Positions 16,544-25,376 of a stretch of DNA of 64,000 nucleotides are shown one piece after another. The position numbers and the translations under genes are program-made. Each line of letters opens with the position of its first letter. Position 1 is the stretch's first letter. The notes under the pieces were generated by a model, which made no database searches, was not told where the DNA came from, and saw only the letters and a program-made list of their open reading frames with translations. This stretch comes from Acidobacteriota bacterium (GTDB lineage: Bacteria > Actinomycetota > Acidimicrobiia > Acidimicrobiales > Ilumatobacteraceae), in NCBI GenBank assembly GCA_018970175.1, contig JAGWWV010000003.1:34688-98687 (forward strand), written 5' to 3'.

Positions 16544-18358
16544 ATGTCGAAGAAGAAAGTTCTTACGGCGATTCTCGGGGCGCTTGTCGTCTGTGTGCCC
16601 CGTGCAGAAGCGGCGGCACCAAAGCCTGCGGCGCAGACGTACGACGGTGGTTCATTTGCGTGGCCGACCAGTCCGGGCATCGGATACATGGGGCTGTACA
16701 TCGACGACGACATCTCCCACACGCGATTGGTGTCGACACTCAGGAATTCGACGGGAAAGTTGTGCAAGTCGCTCGACGATGCGATCTGTGGCGGGTCGAC
16801 CGTGTCGGTGTACGCGATCCTCCCTCCCTGTGGATCGACCATTCAGATCGACTGCATCGAATCGATTGGTTCGAAGGCCAAGAGCGCAACCACCGAGACG
16901 GCAACGTTTTCGCGACTTTTCCCCGAAGCAGGACTTGCCGACTTCGCCGGTGATGCGTCGGCGAAAATTCCAACGGGTTCTTCGCCCAGTATTTGGACTC
17001 TGCCGAACACGCCGCACAACGCCGGGAACGAGTACATGGCGATCGTCTCGGTATCGGGGCAATCGACTTCATCGCGCCAATCGCTGACGTCGCCGACGAT
17101 TCATGCGTCGCTGTACCCGGTGAAGGTTGTGACCGGGAGCTTTGCGCGCAATGTGCCGTCGCCCGAGCGCGGCGGAGTTTCACATCCATCGGGCGAGCCT
17201 TGGGCCAATTGCGCGACCGTCGCCGAAGGCTCGTGTGCCGCCCGCCAGGACTTTCCGGCGGATACCGCTTTTTCGTTGTCATTGCGTTTGTCGACGCCAC
17301 CCACTGGTTGGCTGCACGGGCGCATCTTCGACCCGGACATTTCATTTTCGACATCGGCCGGCGTGACGACGCTGCGGGTACAGGCGAACCCCGCTCAGGT
17401 ACCCGCGGTCGCGACGTGGACCAAGGTGGACAGACTGCCGGCGGCTCTCGTGACGGGTGGTTGCACGTTGACGTCGATGTGTGGGCAGTCCAATCCACAG
17501 AGTGCCGGTGCGGAGTCAGCCGTGGAGGGTTGGCGGCCGTTCTACGAGGACAAAGCGTCGTGGGTGCGGGGACACTGGATGTACATGACCCTGACGAGTT
17601 CAATGGTCACGCCTCCGTCGGGCCCACCAGGTAATGCGTCGTCAACCAACTGTCTTGCGGACACCAGTGTTCTCCACGGTTTTGTGACCACGAACGCCAC
17701 CGGTTACGCCGCTGGACCGCCGAACTACTCGCAGAGTGACAAGTCGTTTTCGTACACTGTCGCATCACCGCACTACAACGAGCGCGGCCAAGAAATCGTC
17801 GGCACGTACAACTTCGTCATGCGCAGTGCGACGGCGCGGTGTCTGTACGGAATCGGCGAGGGAAAGCTTTCCGTTACCGTGGCAATCAGCCAGAGCGATG
17901 GAAAGGATCGAACGGCCGATGTCGCGGTTGCTGATGACGGCACGTGGTTGAAGGTGAGTGTGAGTGGTTTCCACTATTCATCGCCGGTCATCAAGACGAC
18001 GCTGACGGCCGGGGAGGGAGTGGTCGCGCCGACGACATCGGTGGTGCCCAGCACAACGTCAACCACGGTTGTCCCGTCGCCGACCACGACGACGACGTTG
18101 CAGGTGCCGTCACGACAGCCAACCGTGACCACGAAGCGGTCGGCATCGGCCGTGGCGGTGGCGCGCTACGCCGGCATGAAGGTTGTGTCGGGTGCGCGTG
18201 TTGCTCTGAAGGTGAGACCAGGTTCCGTCGCGGTGTGTCGGGTGCGGGGTGCGGCGATCATCGGCCTGAAGCCGGGTGCGTGCAGGCTCACCGTTTCAGT
18301 GACACCACGCGGTGGAAAGACGTCCTCTCGAAGTGTGAACCTCGTGGTCGCGGGTTGA
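16544..18358 (+). CDS. Large secreted protein with Thr/Pro linker and C-terminal domain
   Basis: The 604-residue protein has a signal peptide, MSKKKVLTAILGALVVCVP, ending near AEA-A. A long extracellular region with scattered cysteines follows, then a low-complexity Thr/Ser/Pro/Val linker (about residues 500-540) and a compact C-terminal domain (VRPGSVAVCRVRG ... GKTSSRSVNLVV). The C-terminal domain resembles that of the 1107-residue lipoprotein at 21363-24686, suggesting a shared surface-anchoring or binding module. I chose the ATG at 16544 because the signal peptide starts there; the frame is open back to 16313. No catalytic family recognised. Confidence 0.7.
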   Translation: MSKKKVLTAILGALVVCVPRAEAAAPKPAAQTYDGGSFAWPTSPGIGYMGLYIDDDISHTRLVSTLRNSTGKLCKSLDDAICGGSTVSVYAILPPCGSTIQIDCIESIGSKAKSATTETATFSRLFPEAGLADFAGDASAKIPTGSSPSIWTLPNTPHNAGNEYMAIVSVSGQSTSSRQSLTSPTIHASLYPVKVVTGSFARNVPSPERGGVSHPSGEPWANCATVAEGSCAARQDFPADTAFSLSLRLSTPPTGWLHGRIFDPDISFSTSAGVTTLRVQANPAQVPAVATWTKVDRLPAALVTGGCTLTSMCGQSNPQSAGAESAVEGWRPFYEDKASWVRGHWMYMTLTSSMVTPPSGPPGNASSTNCLADTSVLHGFVTTNATGYAAGPPNYSQSDKSFSYTVASPHYNERGQEIVGTYNFVMRSATARCLYGIGEGKLSVTVAISQSDGKDRTADVAVADDGTWLKVSVSGFHYSSPVIKTTLTAGEGVVAPTTSVVPSTTSTTVVPSPTTTTTLQVPSRQPTVTTKRSASAVAVARYAGMKVVSGARVALKVRPGSVAVCRVRGAAIIGLKPGACRLTVSVTPRGGKTSSRSVNLVVAG

Positions 18359-18379
18359 TCGGGGACGAGGGAAACGACC

Positions 18380-19528
18380 GTGAGTACTGAACCGGCCGTG
18401 AAGAACGACGGCCGAATTCTCGGATTCGACGGCGTCAGGGCACTGGCCGTTTTGTTGGTGTTTGCGTCGCACATCTGGCTCGGTGTTCCCGAACTCATGA
18501 AGTACGGGTGGTACAAGGTGTTCCCCCGAGGCGGCTTCCTGGGCGTCAACGTCTTCTTTGTTTTGAGCGGCTTTCTCATCACGTATCGGCTCTGGACGAT
18601 TCGGGCGGGATCGCGTCGCGCGGGCTTGCGCAGCTACTTCGCCGGTCGCTTCATGCGGATCATGCCGCTCGCCCTGTTGTTTCTCGCCGCACACGTCGTC
18701 TATGTCGCGCTGATCGGCTATCCACCCGACTACGGGCTCTCCGAGGAGATCACGGGGATCGTGTCCACGATCTTCCAGTACTCGAACTTCGCGATTCGCG
18801 GGAACACGAGCGTCTTGAAAGACAACGTCGCAATTTGGTCTTTGTCGATCGAAGGCCAGTTCTACATCGTCGCGCCGATGCTGGTCATTCCGCTCGCCAT
18901 CGCCGCGCGCAAGACCCGTTGGGCGGGTCTCGTACTGGTGGCGATTCTCATCCCGCTCGTTCTGAATGCGGGCCGCGTCTTTGACGAGAAAGGTTGGTTC
19001 GACGTCTACATCAGAACCGACACCCGCATCAGCAGCCTCGTCATTGGTGTGCTGGGCGCGTTCATCTGGTTGAACTTCCGCAACGCTTTGCCTCGCGTTC
19101 TCGGCTTTCTGTCGCTGCTTGCGGTTGTTGCGGCCGGCATCATCGTCGCCAAGGGGCGTGCAGACGGTTCGTTCATCTGGAAAGGCGGCATGGCGCTGTT
19201 CGACTTCGCCTGCCTTGTCGTGATTCTTTCGCTCTCATTCGCGTGTTGCCCGTTGGTGAGGATTCTCGAACTTCGTCCTCTCAAGTGGTTGGGTGAGATC
19301 TCGTACGGCCTCTACTTGTGGCAGCTACCCGTCGTGTGGATGTTCAACCGTCACGGTTTGTCACTTGACTGGCGACTTCGTTTGATCCTGATACCCGTCA
19401 TCGTCGTGGCGATGTCGGCAGCGACCTACACGTACTTCGAACGACCGCTGATGCGCAGCGCCATCGCGCGGTGGCTGCGCGGTCCGGGTGGGAATCCCCG
19501 CCCCGTCGAGAGCGCCGGCGCTGCATGA
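18380..19528 (+). CDS. Acyltransferase 3 family membrane protein
   Basis: The 382-residue integral membrane protein has about ten hydrophobic segments. It has the acyltransferase-3 (OafA/YrhL) start GFDGVRALAVLLVFASH, with the conserved Arg, and GGFLGVNVFFVLSGFLITY. The conserved histidine is in the first segment (ASHIW). Such enzymes O-acylate cell-surface carbohydrates. GTG start 22 bases after the secreted protein, so the two may be co-transcribed and act on the same envelope structure. Confidence 0.88.
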   Translation: MSTEPAVKNDGRILGFDGVRALAVLLVFASHIWLGVPELMKYGWYKVFPRGGFLGVNVFFVLSGFLITYRLWTIRAGSRRAGLRSYFAGRFMRIMPLALLFLAAHVVYVALIGYPPDYGLSEEITGIVSTIFQYSNFAIRGNTSVLKDNVAIWSLSIEGQFYIVAPMLVIPLAIAARKTRWAGLVLVAILIPLVLNAGRVFDEKGWFDVYIRTDTRISSLVIGVLGAFIWLNFRNALPRVLGFLSLLAVVAAGIIVAKGRADGSFIWKGGMALFDFACLVVILSLSFACCPLVRILELRPLKWLGEISYGLYLWQLPVVWMFNRHGLSLDWRLRLILIPVIVVAMSAATYTYFERPLMRSAIARWLRGPGGNPRPVESAGAA

Positions 19529-19546
19529 CCGACGGAGTGATGTGAA

Positions 19547-20095
19547 TCAGCCGAAGGAGTCGACACCGAAGCACGAGATCATCGCCGCAGTGAGTTTGGT
19601 GGCGCCATCGCCACTGGCATTGTCGGTGCTGAGAGCGATGAACCCTTCAACGACGAGGTCCTTGCCCATCTTGTCGAACTCATCGACGAGACACTGCTTT
19701 TCTTCATCGGTCACGGTGCTGGCGTCGACCGCCTCGGTCGACAGAAGCTCGACAAGTTGCTCGTTGCCGAAGCACGAGAAGATCGGCGCCATCATCTCTT
19801 CGTCCGACGTGGGGTCGCCCGCCGAGTCGAGCAACTTCTGACCACTCAGTCCTTCGTCGAAAGCTGACTGCAGTTTGTCCTTGTAGGTGGCATCGCCGAG
19901 AACCACGTCTGCGACGCAGCCTGCCATCTCGTTGTCGACAGCGAAGGGCATGTCCTCGTCGCCGGCATTTTCCAGGAAGGCTTCGGACACGGCCGCCTTC
20001 AACTTGTCGCCGGAGTCACCTCCGGAATCACCTCCACAGGCGGCGAGTGCGAGGAACATCACGGGAACGATTCGAGTAGCGACTTTCAGGTTCAT
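19547..20095 (-). CDS. Small secreted lipoprotein (A)
   Basis: The 182-residue lipoprotein has a signal peptide and lipobox LALAAC (Cys20), then a Gly/Ser/Asp spacer and an acidic helical domain with conserved cysteines (EMAGCVADVVLG, PIFSCFGNEQLVELL, EKQCLVDEFDKMGKD). AAGGAGG stands just before the ATG at 20095. A decayed paralogue lies at 20490-20832, separated by a fragment of tmk. No known function; acidic cysteine-containing lipoproteins of this kind are common in Acidimicrobiia (my recollection, not verified). Confidence 0.75.
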   Translation of the reverse strand: MNLKVATRIVPVMFLALAACGGDSGGDSGDKLKAAVSEAFLENAGDEDMPFAVDNEMAGCVADVVLGDATYKDKLQSAFDEGLSGQKLLDSAGDPTSDEEMMAPIFSCFGNEQLVELLSTEAVDASTVTDEEKQCLVDEFDKMGKDLVVEGFIALSTDNASGDGATKLTAAMISCFGVDSFG

Positions 20096-20151
20096 GGCTA
20101 CCTCCTTGTGCGCAGTATTGCATAGGTACGGGTGTCGGAATGGCTGAACCG

Positions 20152-20480
20152 TCAGAGCGACAGGCGTGGTGCGACGGCTGCATGGATGGCGACTTGAACG
20201 TCGGATTGGGGGGTGCCGCCGATGATGATCCATCGGTTGGGATCAGTGGCTGCGATGTCCGCAAAGCCGTCGGCACCCTCACGTGCGAAGCGGTCGAGAT
20301 TGCGTTTGGCGAGGCGGCGGTCGGCTTCGTTGCGGGGAAGCTGGATCCACACGACGATGTCGGGAAGGTATTGGTCGAGTACCCGGGAATTGATGTCTCG
20401 GATCGTTTCGGCACCGAGGCGTTGGCCGTAGCCCCGGTAGGCGCGTGTCGAATAGATGCAGCGGTCGCTGACGACGAGCT
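20152..20480 (-). pseudogene. 3'-end copy of thymidylate kinase gene (tmk fragment)
   Basis: About 109 codons in one open frame match the C-terminal half of the intact tmk at 25362-25964: VVSDRCIYSTRAYRGYGQRL against VVSDRSIYSTLAYQGYGRRL, and RRLAKRNLDRF identical. The P-loop half is missing. A small internal deletion removes about ten residues (before DPNRWIII). The copy is on the same strand and ends at its own stop. It marks the far side of the accessory stretch lying downstream of intact tmk. Confidence 0.88.
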
Positions 20481-20489
20481 GGTCGACCA

Positions 20490-20832
20490 TCAACCCTTCG
20501 TCGGGTTCGGTGGGAGCATTTGCAGGGTAGTCAGCTTCGTTGCGCTTACGTTGGCCTTGTCGTTGCTGCCGAAAGCATTGAATCCGTCGACAACTGCTTC
20601 ATTGCCCATCGTCTCAAACTCATCGGTGATGCACTGCTTCTTGTCATCGGTCTCCGTGATTCGATCTTCGATCCGTCCGGCGAGGAGCTCGGCGAATTGG
20701 CCGGAGGTGAAGCGCGAGAACCCGAGACGGGTCATGTCGGTTTCTGATTCGGGGTCACCGACCGAGTCGAGGAACTTCTGGTCCGACAGGGTCTTGGATA
20801 CTTCGGCTTCGAGACCACTGACACCTCCACTG
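20490..20832 (-). pseudogene. C-terminal fragment of lipoprotein paralogue (B)
   Basis: The fragment carries KFLDSVGDPESETDMTR and DDKKQCITDEFETMGNEAVV, which line up with LLDSAGDPTSDEEMM and EEKQCLVDEFDKMGKDLVV of lipoprotein A (19547-20095). No signal peptide or plausible start is present and the upstream part is missing. It sits immediately upstream of the tmk fragment. Confidence 0.7.
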
Positions 20833-20869
20833 ATTCAACTTCGGCTTGTGTTAGGAGAGCGGCAAGTCG

Positions 20870-21298
20870 ATGGCTCACTGGTACCGAGTCATGGCGGAGC
20901 TCGCAGGCCGTGCGTATGCGGAACAAATCTCTGTTCTGCGCAAAGAACACGATTTCAGCCAGGCGCATGCAAATGCTCTCGTGATGTATTCACTGGGTTC
21001 GACATCGTCGCGCCGTGTCGATACTCCCGATACCTATTTCGACGCTCTGCCCTCCGAACAGGCCGCGACGATGCGGTCGATTTTCTCGACAAGTCGCAAG
21101 AAGCACCCGAAAATGGATCTCGTGACCGTCTGTAACCAGCCGATGTTGAAATTGGACGAGAACTACGTCCTCGGAGCATCGGCAGCAGAGCAACACATTC
21201 TGCTGGGACCCTGGGGTTCCGATGTAGTCGCGCGGGCCAGAAAACCTCTCGACGGATACCAAACCAACAAGACGACGATCAAGGTCCCCATTGATTGA
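20870..21298 (+). CDS. DUF4287-like plus DUF1801 (YdhG-like) protein
   Basis: The 142-residue protein has an N-terminal part, EHDFSQAHANALVMYSL, resembling DUF4287. The rest matches the DUF1801/YdhG fold: TVCNQPMLKLDENYVLGASA, EQHILLGPWGSDVV, LDGYQTNKTTIKVPID. The family is cytosolic and without firm function (frataxin-like fold). The C-terminus stops earlier than the usual ...VPxDW ending. It lies between the lipoprotein fragment and the big lipoprotein gene, inside the tmk-bounded accessory stretch. Confidence 0.65.
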   Translation: MAHWYRVMAELAGRAYAEQISVLRKEHDFSQAHANALVMYSLGSTSSRRVDTPDTYFDALPSEQAATMRSIFSTSRKKHPKMDLVTVCNQPMLKLDENYVLGASAAEQHILLGPWGSDVVARARKPLDGYQTNKTTIKVPID

Positions 21299-21362
21299 AA
21301 ACCTGGTCACAGTCTCCTTCTGCGATTGGTCGACAATCGATTGATGGAACTCGACTGACTCC

Positions 21363-24300
21363 TCAACCGACGTTGAGAGTGATGGTCTTTTGGTCGCGAC
21401 TTCCGCGGCGAGTTGTGATTTTGACCGAGACTCTGCACCTACCACGCTTGAGCGGAACAACATGAGGAACCACGTAACGACAGATACTTCGCGACTGCGG
21501 CGTCACTGTGACCTCGACACGATCTCCGGGTCGACTCGTGACGTTCAACTTCCGTAAGAGCGAACCGGTATCGATCCCACCTGCGTCACGGGCAGTCATG
21601 GCTTGAGCAACCTGAGCAATTGTGGGCTCTTGTGCGACGTCGGGTGCAACGGGGCTGTCCGCTGGTTCGATTGAATTCGGCGCGGTTGGCGATGGAGGAG
21701 TCGTGGTTGCGGGAGTTTGTTTGGCAACGGTCAGTTCGAGATTTGTCGGCTGTGTCGTCGTGGTTGCGGGAGTTTGTTGGGCAACGGTCAGTTCGAGATT
21801 TGTCGGCTGTGTCGTCGTGGTTGGGAGACTTGGAGATGTCGGCGCTTCCGGAATGAGTTCAGGAAGCGCCGTTCCATAAATCAGCGCGTTGGCTCGCTCG
21901 ATCGGTGACGTCACGGCGACGACCTGTTTTGTGGCTGGAATACTGCGTTGACGCGAGGCGACTGCCCACACATCGTGCAGTCCATTCGGCAGGTCGAACT
22001 CGTACGCCGGACAATCCATTCCACGCGCGAGAACTTCATCCGGGCGAACGGGTTCGACTGGATCATCGACGAGGCACTTGACGATTGCACCACGATCAGA
22101 GACCGAACGTGCCTGCAGTGTGACGATCGATGCTCTCCCACCCATTGTCAGAATTGAGACCATCGGCGGCTCGAGTTCGCGTTGCAGCAGTCGCATGTCG
22201 CCGATTGGCGTGGGTCCGGTAGTGCCGCCGACCGAGTAGTAGATCTCTCGTGGTGCAAGATCGCGCACCCACACGCTCTGAGCTGTTTCCGGAAGATCGA
22301 CGACAGTCGTGGCGTACCAGTCGTGAGCGCAGCCAATGAGGGCACTGGATGCTCCGAAGCGATTCGCGTAGTAGGCCGCAACTTTGCCCGGGGCAGTAGG
22401 CAGATAGTTGTCGGGTTGTGAAGCGTCAACTTTGCTGCCATTTACTGTGATGAGAGCACGCGGAGCCGAGGTCGAGGGCCCAAAATTGAGCACGGCAACT
22501 TCGGCGAAATACGGGGTGTACCAGTCGTTGCGTGGCGCACCTTTCGTGATGTTGTTCGTCACACGAAAACAGAAATTGTCGCGCTGCACGTCCGTCCACC
22601 ACGCATCGTTGAACATGGCTGGAAAGTCGCGAACACGACGCTCATTCGAAATTCTGAGGAGTGACTTGAGGTTGGGGACCATGCCATTGTTTTGGTAGAT
22701 GTTGCCGCGAAATATTGTGTAGCGACGCAATGCTCCGCTGTATCCGAAATACTGAGGTTCCCCGTCTTCGCTCCACCCATAGATCTGGTCATTGTCAAAC
22801 CTGACCGATCCTTGATTAAAGGCTCCATAGGCCCCATTGTGAAAGGTGCCTTCGGTTGTCCAGTTCCTTCGACCATCTGTGGTGAGTGATCCAGCGGATC
22901 CAACCACTGCCATTGATGTGTTGGTCCATACGATGCCGAGCCCGTCAAAGACGTTCGCCGAACCGAACCTTGTCAGGTAGTCCCCCGGTGTTGGGCACTT
23001 CGCATTGCCCGATCCGCATGTCGCCGTGGACCATTCGGCGAACGTTCCTCCTGCATTGTTGACACCCCCATCCAAGAGCCCTGGGGTAGCGTCCTTGGCG
23101 ACCGAACCGAAATTTGCTTCAGCTCGCGTGAACTCCGCGCCGATGGGGATTCTCCAGGCACTCGCATCGGTGATACGACGTGATTCGGCCTTGCTGTACG
23201 GCGACATGTCGAGGGGCTTCCCGGTCAGGTTTCTTGCTTCTTCGGCCGTTGCAACGCATTTGCTGAGGTTGTGGGTCTCAAAGCCACTCCACGACGCGAG
23301 AGGGGCGTAGTTGGTGAGAAGGTCTTCGTCGGGCAGGCACGACTTGAGAGCGTCGATCAAGCTGACTGACTCAGGTGAGCCGGAAGCAGTTGGTGCGAGC
23401 CTCCACATCTTGTTCGTCACCGTGTCGAGAACCTGTCCCTCGGGGATTTGCATGCTCGTGTGGAAGCCGATGATCGCTGTCGCCTGGCGCAGCACCGCAT
23501 TGATCATGTTGATCTGACGCAGGTCCGGGAGTCTGTCGGGTGTCACTACTGACTTGTAGAACTCATCAAAAATCGCGATTTGGGCAGCGTGAGACATCAT
23601 GGTCATGACGAGTACGCCGAGACGCTGCCAGTCGCTCGTGTCCTTGTTGGTGAGAAAGCGTTTGGAGATGAGTGTGCACTTCTGGACCTGGAACAACAGC
23701 CCTGAAGTTGATGACGTCGTTTGATCGAAGGATGCATTACCGACAAAGTCCTCGGTCAGCGTGGTGATGAGCTGAAGCGGTGAGAGTGTCAATGTCTTTG
23801 CGGCCAAGCGCGCGAGGTCCGAGCGCTGGGTCGCAGTGAGTGCGGCCACCGATGTCGAGCTGTCGATGAGCGGATTGTCGATGAAGATGTTGCGCCACGT
23901 TTCCTCGACTGCCGTTGCCTTCGACCGCATCGAATTCCACGTTGCGGTCGCGGAGTCACGGCAGGTGTTTTGCGCGAGATTCTGCACCGCTGCAGTCAGT
24001 TCATTTACTGATTGCTGTAGGGAGTCGATCTTCTCGAGTGCTGCGTCTAGTTTTTGGTTGATTTCCTCAAGTGTCTTTTGGATCTGGACCAGTGCAGCTG
24101 CGGTTGCCGCGTCCCCGCCGCCGCCGAACAGCGACGTGAGGAATGGCGGTGCGCCAAGTGCATCAAGAGCCATGCCGATTCCTGCGCTTGCGAGGGATGC
24201 TCCAACCATTGCGCCGGCGTTGCCAAGTCCACCCAGTGATTTGGCAATTGCACCGGTCTTGTAGGTCGATCCAGAGGGCGTCTTCAAAGTCTTCGACGGT

Positions 24301-24686
24301 GAAGCGGTTGCGCCGCCACCTGTGCGAAGAGATGGACGGTCGGGTATGGGAGGTGGGCTCAGTTGATCGACGCGCGGGCTCGCTAATTGCGCACGGGCTG
24401 CGGTTCCACCCGTGTCGTAGTGACGCGGGTCCCATGAACCGCTCGTTATCGGTGTTTCATAGCCACGGTCCAGTGGTCGCGACACTGCCCGTTGATAGGC
24501 CTCAACCGAATAGTTGTCGTAGGGACTCTCGTAGATCGGGTTGTCTCCTCCCACGTTGCGGTCGCGGTTGGTTGTGGTCTCGGCGACGCCGCAAGAACTG
24601 AGAAATACTGCAACGACAACGAAGCGGCAAATGCGGATCTTGCGTCTTGACGAAATCTGGACACACTCGCTTTTGCGGAAGTTCAT
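21363..24686 (-). CDS. Giant lipoprotein with coiled coil, repeats and C-terminal domain
   Basis: The 1107-residue protein has a signal peptide with lipobox VFLSSC (Cys32). A Gly/Ala-rich hydrophobic stretch (about residues 160-200, LGNAGAMVGASLASAGIGM) follows, then a coiled coil (TLEEINQKLDAALEKIDSLQ). A long globular region has several Trp and Cys residues, and then comes a Thr/Pro linker containing a 19-residue tandem repeat. The C-terminal domain resembles that of the secreted protein at 16544-18358. The ATG at 24686 is chosen because the lipoprotein signal begins there; the frame runs open to 24941. No enzyme family recognised. AT-richer codon use suggests transfer. Confidence 0.7.
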   Translation of the reverse strand: MNFRKSECVQISSRRKIRICRFVVVAVFLSSCGVAETTTNRDRNVGGDNPIYESPYDNYSVEAYQRAVSRPLDRGYETPITSGSWDPRHYDTGGTAARAQLASPRVDQLSPPPIPDRPSLRTGGGATASPSKTLKTPSGSTYKTGAIAKSLGGLGNAGAMVGASLASAGIGMALDALGAPPFLTSLFGGGGDAATAAALVQIQKTLEEINQKLDAALEKIDSLQQSVNELTAAVQNLAQNTCRDSATATWNSMRSKATAVEETWRNIFIDNPLIDSSTSVAALTATQRSDLARLAAKTLTLSPLQLITTLTEDFVGNASFDQTTSSTSGLLFQVQKCTLISKRFLTNKDTSDWQRLGVLVMTMMSHAAQIAIFDEFYKSVVTPDRLPDLRQINMINAVLRQATAIIGFHTSMQIPEGQVLDTVTNKMWRLAPTASGSPESVSLIDALKSCLPDEDLLTNYAPLASWSGFETHNLSKCVATAEEARNLTGKPLDMSPYSKAESRRITDASAWRIPIGAEFTRAEANFGSVAKDATPGLLDGGVNNAGGTFAEWSTATCGSGNAKCPTPGDYLTRFGSANVFDGLGIVWTNTSMAVVGSAGSLTTDGRRNWTTEGTFHNGAYGAFNQGSVRFDNDQIYGWSEDGEPQYFGYSGALRRYTIFRGNIYQNNGMVPNLKSLLRISNERRVRDFPAMFNDAWWTDVQRDNFCFRVTNNITKGAPRNDWYTPYFAEVAVLNFGPSTSAPRALITVNGSKVDASQPDNYLPTAPGKVAAYYANRFGASSALIGCAHDWYATTVVDLPETAQSVWVRDLAPREIYYSVGGTTGPTPIGDMRLLQRELEPPMVSILTMGGRASIVTLQARSVSDRGAIVKCLVDDPVEPVRPDEVLARGMDCPAYEFDLPNGLHDVWAVASRQRSIPATKQVVAVTSPIERANALIYGTALPELIPEAPTSPSLPTTTTQPTNLELTVAQQTPATTTTQPTNLELTVAKQTPATTTPPSPTAPNSIEPADSPVAPDVAQEPTIAQVAQAMTARDAGGIDTGSLLRKLNVTSRPGDRVEVTVTPQSRSICRYVVPHVVPLKRGRCRVSVKITTRRGSRDQKTITLNVG
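21706..21819 (-). repeat. 57-bp tandem repeat, two units, inside giant lipoprotein
   Basis: Two nearly identical 57-base units (one T/G difference seen) encode two copies of TQPTNLELTVA(Q/K)QTPATTT in the Thr/Pro-rich linker. The near identity of the DNA points to a recent duplication or slippage. Confidence 0.9.
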
Positions 24687-24743
24687 ATTGGATAATCTAT
24701 ACAGTAGCGAAGCATATGTGCTGTCAGGTGAAAACGTGATGCG

Positions 24744-25376
24744 ATGAGTTCCCGAGTGACACGTGGCAACGGACGTCGGACTGCAGATTTGTTGATCGAT
24801 TGTGCGATCGCAGAACTCGAAGAAAAGGGGTACGACGCTTTCAATATTGATGCCGTTCTTGAGCGATCGCGCGCTTCGCGAAGTTCCTTGTATCACCACT
24901 ATGGAAGTCGGGCCGGCTTGCTTGCAGCCGCCGTGCTGCACGACATCGAAGCGAAGTCAACGCGCGACAACGCCGACTTTCGTGACGCGATTGTCCGGTG
25001 CGTCACGCGAGATGACTTGAAGAGTATCGTCGAGCGTGCGGTAAAAGGGTCAGGATCGGCGTCGCGGCGCAGTCTGCGGCTCGCGCGTACACGCGCGTAC
25101 CAGCTCGCCGAGCACGATGAAGGTATTGCTGCCCGGATCGCGCTCCTCACGAAAACCGAGTCGGCAAAGTTGGCGGATTCGCTCTTCGATCTGCAGGAAC
25201 GCGACCTTATTCGTCGCGACGTCGATGCAGCGGTGCTTGCTCTCTGGATCGGGTCAGTCTTTTATGGGCGTGTTGCATTCGATTTTACGAACGCGACGCC
25301 GTCACAAAGCCGCGCATGGGAATTGATCACCATTGATTCATTGATGGCAATGTTGTCAGGGTTAAAGGTGCGGTGA
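24744..25376 (+). CDS. TetR-family transcriptional regulator
   Basis: The 210-residue protein has an N-terminal helix-turn-helix: RTADLLIDCAIAELEEKGYD, then VLERSRASRSSLYHHYGSRA, a classic TetR DNA-binding domain. The C-terminal ligand domain is unremarkable. It is divergent from the giant lipoprotein (57 bases between starts), its most likely target. Its last 15 bases overlap the 3' end of tmk, so the regulator stop codon lies inside the tmk coding region. That is consistent with the accessory stretch abutting tmk exactly. Confidence 0.85.
   Translation: MSSRVTRGNGRRTADLLIDCAIAELEEKGYDAFNIDAVLERSRASRSSLYHHYGSRAGLLAAAVLHDIEAKSTRDNADFRDAIVRCVTRDDLKSIVERAVKGSGSASRRSLRLARTRAYQLAEHDEGIAARIALLTKTESAKLADSLFDLQERDLIRRDVDAAVLALWIGSVFYGRVAFDFTNATPSQSRAWELITIDSLMAMLSGLKVR

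Larger units (their letters stand above)
20152..25376. mobile_element. Accessory stretch bounded by intact tmk 3' end and a tmk 3' copy
   Basis: The intact tmk ends at 25362, and a diverged copy of its last ~330 bases lies at 20152-20480 in the same orientation. Between them are a TetR regulator whose stop overlaps tmk, a 1107-residue lipoprotein, a DUF4287/DUF1801-type protein and a decayed lipoprotein paralogue. Much of the stretch is visibly AT-richer than its surroundings. This is the pattern of insertion into a gene 3' end that restores the gene. No integrase is visible. Confidence 0.6.
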
